DNA of 7,234 nucleotides. It comes from an uncultured Lachnospiraceae bacterium. GTDB lineage: Bacteria; Bacillota; Clostridia; Lachnospirales; Lachnospiraceae. The notes beneath the pieces are model-generated. The model did no database searches, had not been told where the DNA came from, and was given only the letters and a program-made list of their open reading frames with translations. The stretch lies in contig CAJUJG010000024.1 of the NCBI GenBank assembly GCA_910586715.1, positions 13,027 through 20,260 on the forward strand, in the 5' to 3' direction. A program made the position numbers and the translations under genes. Within the stretch, counting starts at the first letter, position 1. Each line of letters starts with the position of its first letter. Below are positions 6,282 to 7,234 of the stretch, piece after piece.

Positions 6282-6310
6282 AGTATACCCAATATCTGCC
6301 TAAATTGCAA
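6282..6310 (-). promoter_or_regulatory. Promoter of the SmsC-SmsB(-nitroreductase) operon
   Basis: TTGCAA (6305-6310) and TATACT (6282-6287, 5 of 6 to consensus) are separated by exactly 17 bases. The promoter stands 5 bases after the kinase stop codon and about 60 bases before GTG 6220. A perfect 10-base palindrome, AATTGCAATT (6303-6312), covers the -35 box and is flanked by CCTAAAT direct repeats (6299-6305 and 6314-6320), so a repressor could act here. No recognised Fe-S-sensor site was found. Confidence 0.6.
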
Positions 6311-6314
6311 TTCC

Positions 6315-6872
6315 CTAAATCTCCACCCGGAAACAGATTTCCTGTACACCCGCGCGTTCCAAAAGCTCCACGGTGATTTCCCCGTTATGGCTTATCGCAA
6401 TCCGGTTTGCCTGATACAGTCCAAGCCCCCTGCCCTCGCGGTTTTGTTTTGTCGAATAGCCTTTCTCAAAAAAATGCTGGATTTCGCCCATTGTAAGACG
6501 CTCCACCTGATTTTTAATCAGGAAAATCAGCTTATCATCCTTCGCATCCAACACCATCTCCACCTGATTCCGCGCAGGCGTCGCCGCCTCAAACGCATTG
6601 TCCACAAGCACGCCGATAATCTCCACGAGAAAATGTTCTGACACGGATGTCACAATTTCCTGACTAAGCACCTGCAAGTCAACGTCAACGTATTCCGGCG
6701 CCGCGATAATCTTGCTGTACAAAAAACCTGCGAGAATCTTATCGGAAATGCGTAAAAGCGACGGGCTGCATCTTGACCTGTCATCATAGATTTCCCTGCC
6801 GTACGCCGACTGCGCCCTCACCAGCTCGTCATAATTGTCAATCGTCACATGCATATTCAATATCGCATTCAT
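6315..6872 (-). CDS. GHKL histidine kinase ATPase domain, N-terminally truncated remnant
   Basis: This 185-residue frame is the C-terminal half of an AgrC/HPK10-type sensor kinase. It begins in the helical dimerisation region (MNAILNMHVTIDNYDELV). It contains the N-box EIIGVLVDNAFEAA (84-97), a KGYSTK segment (137-142) and the ATP-binding glycine motif GRGLGLYQ (147-154). Whole kinases of this type have about 400-450 residues with several membrane helices. Directly upstream in the same frame the codons read FFDNH, the end of the family's HDxxNH H-box, but the phospho-accepting His and the preceding Asp are missing. The ATG at 6872 has no ribosome binding site. The matching N-terminal piece is in another frame at 7020-6880. 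The gene looks like a decayed kinase, with an internal deletion plus a one-base shift at a run of six T. A separate ATPase-only protein is less likely. Confidence 0.75.
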   Translation of the reverse strand: MNAILNMHVTIDNYDELVRAQSAYGREIYDDRSRCSPSLLRISDKILAGFLYSKIIAAPEYVDVDLQVLSQEIVTSVSEHFLVEIIGVLVDNAFEAATPARNQVEMVLDAKDDKLIFLIKNQVERLTMGEIQHFFEKGYSTKQNREGRGLGLYQANRIAISHNGEITVELLERAGVQEICFRVEI

Positions 6873-6879
6873 GTGATTG

Positions 6880-7020
6880 TCAAAAAATAATGCCGAACAG
6901 CACCATCACCTTTATGTCAAGCGTGTGGCTCAGTGACAGGTCAATCATCAGATAAACCGTCACAATCAATGCCGCAACGCAAAATATTCGATATAAAAAT
7001 TTTCTGCCAAGTTCTGCCAT
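6880..7020 (-). pseudogene. N-terminal fragment of the broken GHKL histidine kinase (46 codons)
   Basis: This short frame starts with ATG directly after the TAA of the LytTR gene and has AAGGA about 8 bases upstream, so it is probably translated. It encodes MAELGRKFLYRIF followed by a hydrophobic helix (about residues 13-30) and a second hydrophobic stretch VMVLFGIIF, then TGA. Position, ribosome binding site and basic-then-hydrophobic start fit the beginning of the kinase that normally follows an AgrA-type regulator. Removing one T from the run of six at 6882-6887 would join it in frame to FDNHMNAIL of the GHKL part. Even so joined, the protein would have only about 234 residues and lack most membrane helices and the phospho-accepting His. 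An independent small membrane peptide cannot be excluded. Confidence 0.6.
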
Positions 7021-7234
7021 TTAATATTCCTTACCCTTTATCCTGTTAATCAGCCTGTTTTTGTATGTGACGCCGATTTCCGCCGTCTCCCCGTTTTTGA
7101 GGTTAATCAGTCCGTTTACGGTGTCCACGCATTCGATACAATCGCAGTTTACCACACACATCCGGTGTACCTGCAAAAACTGCTCTTTTGGCAGCTTTTC
7201 CATCAACTGTTTAATTGACAGATACGGCACCCGC
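7021..7234 (-). CDS. LytTR-family response regulator, C-terminal end only
   Basis: The frame is open through the right edge, so only about the last 71 codons are visible. The visible part is a LytTR DNA-binding domain like those of AgrA-type regulators: SIKQLMEKLPKEQFLQVHRMCVVN followed by IECVDTVNGLINLKNGETAEIG and the closing YKNRLINRIKGKEY. The pattern of a phospho-relay tail (LP..QFLQVHR..VVN...I) is well kept. The first visible Met (7230) is internal to the domain, not the start, since the codon before it is still open and LytTR domains are about 100 residues. A receiver domain is expected beyond the window. It is followed with no gap by the broken kinase, so its cognate partner appears to be lost. 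Confidence 0.88.
   Translation of the reverse strand, partial: RVPYLSIKQLMEKLPKEQFLQVHRMCVVNCDCIECVDTVNGLINLKNGETAEIGVTYKNRLINRIKGKEY

Noticed and set aside
6247..6287. IscR/Rrf2-type operator near TATACTTGA before the Fe-S operon
   Set aside because: Only one half-site resembles the IscR consensus and no matching second half is present at the right distance.
6880..7020. AgrD-like autoinducing peptide precursor between regulator and kinase
   Set aside because: It lacks a central Cys-containing thiolactone region followed by an acidic tail, and no AgrB-type protease gene is visible. It fits better as the start of the broken kinase.

Overview
All genes in this window lie on the minus strand, so it reads from right to left. 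The gene types suggest an anaerobic, low-to-moderate GC Firmicute of the Clostridia, most likely Lachnospiraceae: an AgrA/AgrC-type LytTR–GHKL pair, a two-gene SUF-like Fe-S assembly unit, a BlaI/M56 pair with a long species-specific sensor, and purine-rich AGGAGG-type ribosome binding sites. The family assignment is inference from gene content; nothing here identifies the species.

Right edge (7234 to 6315): the 3' end of a LytTR DNA-binding response regulator is followed, with no gap, by what should be its GHKL histidine kinase. That kinase is broken. A 46-codon piece with the ribosome binding site and first membrane helix (7020-6880) ends in a stop just after a run of six T. The GHKL ATPase half continues in another frame (6872-6315). 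Most of the membrane sensor and the phospho-accepting His are absent.

Middle (6310 to 3914): a clear promoter directly after the kinase remnant drives a SufC-like ATPase (GTG start) and a SufB/D-like scaffold, which overlap by 8 bases. This matches the minimal two-gene SUF-like (SMS, SmsC-SmsB) Fe-S cluster system. A small FMN nitroreductase follows 40 bases later, and a strong Rho-independent terminator closes the unit.

Left-middle (3897 to 975): an intergenic stretch of about 190 bases carries a perfect 16-bp direct repeat and a promoter with two BlaI-like operator candidates. It leads into a BlaI-family repressor and an M56 (BlaR1/MecR1-type) membrane metalloprotease. The protease keeps the zinc site and four-helix topology, but its outer domain shows no penicillin-binding motifs. 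It ends in five ~28-residue repeats and a tail of nine tripeptide units encoded by a 9-nt tandem repeat. The repressor also lacks the Asn-Phe pair cut in classical BlaI. The pair therefore looks like a sense-and-cleave switch for an unknown signal.

Left edge (921 to 1): a patatin-like serine hydrolase with its own promoter runs off the window a few residues before its expected end. No plus-strand gene, tRNA, rRNA, CRISPR array or insertion sequence was seen.
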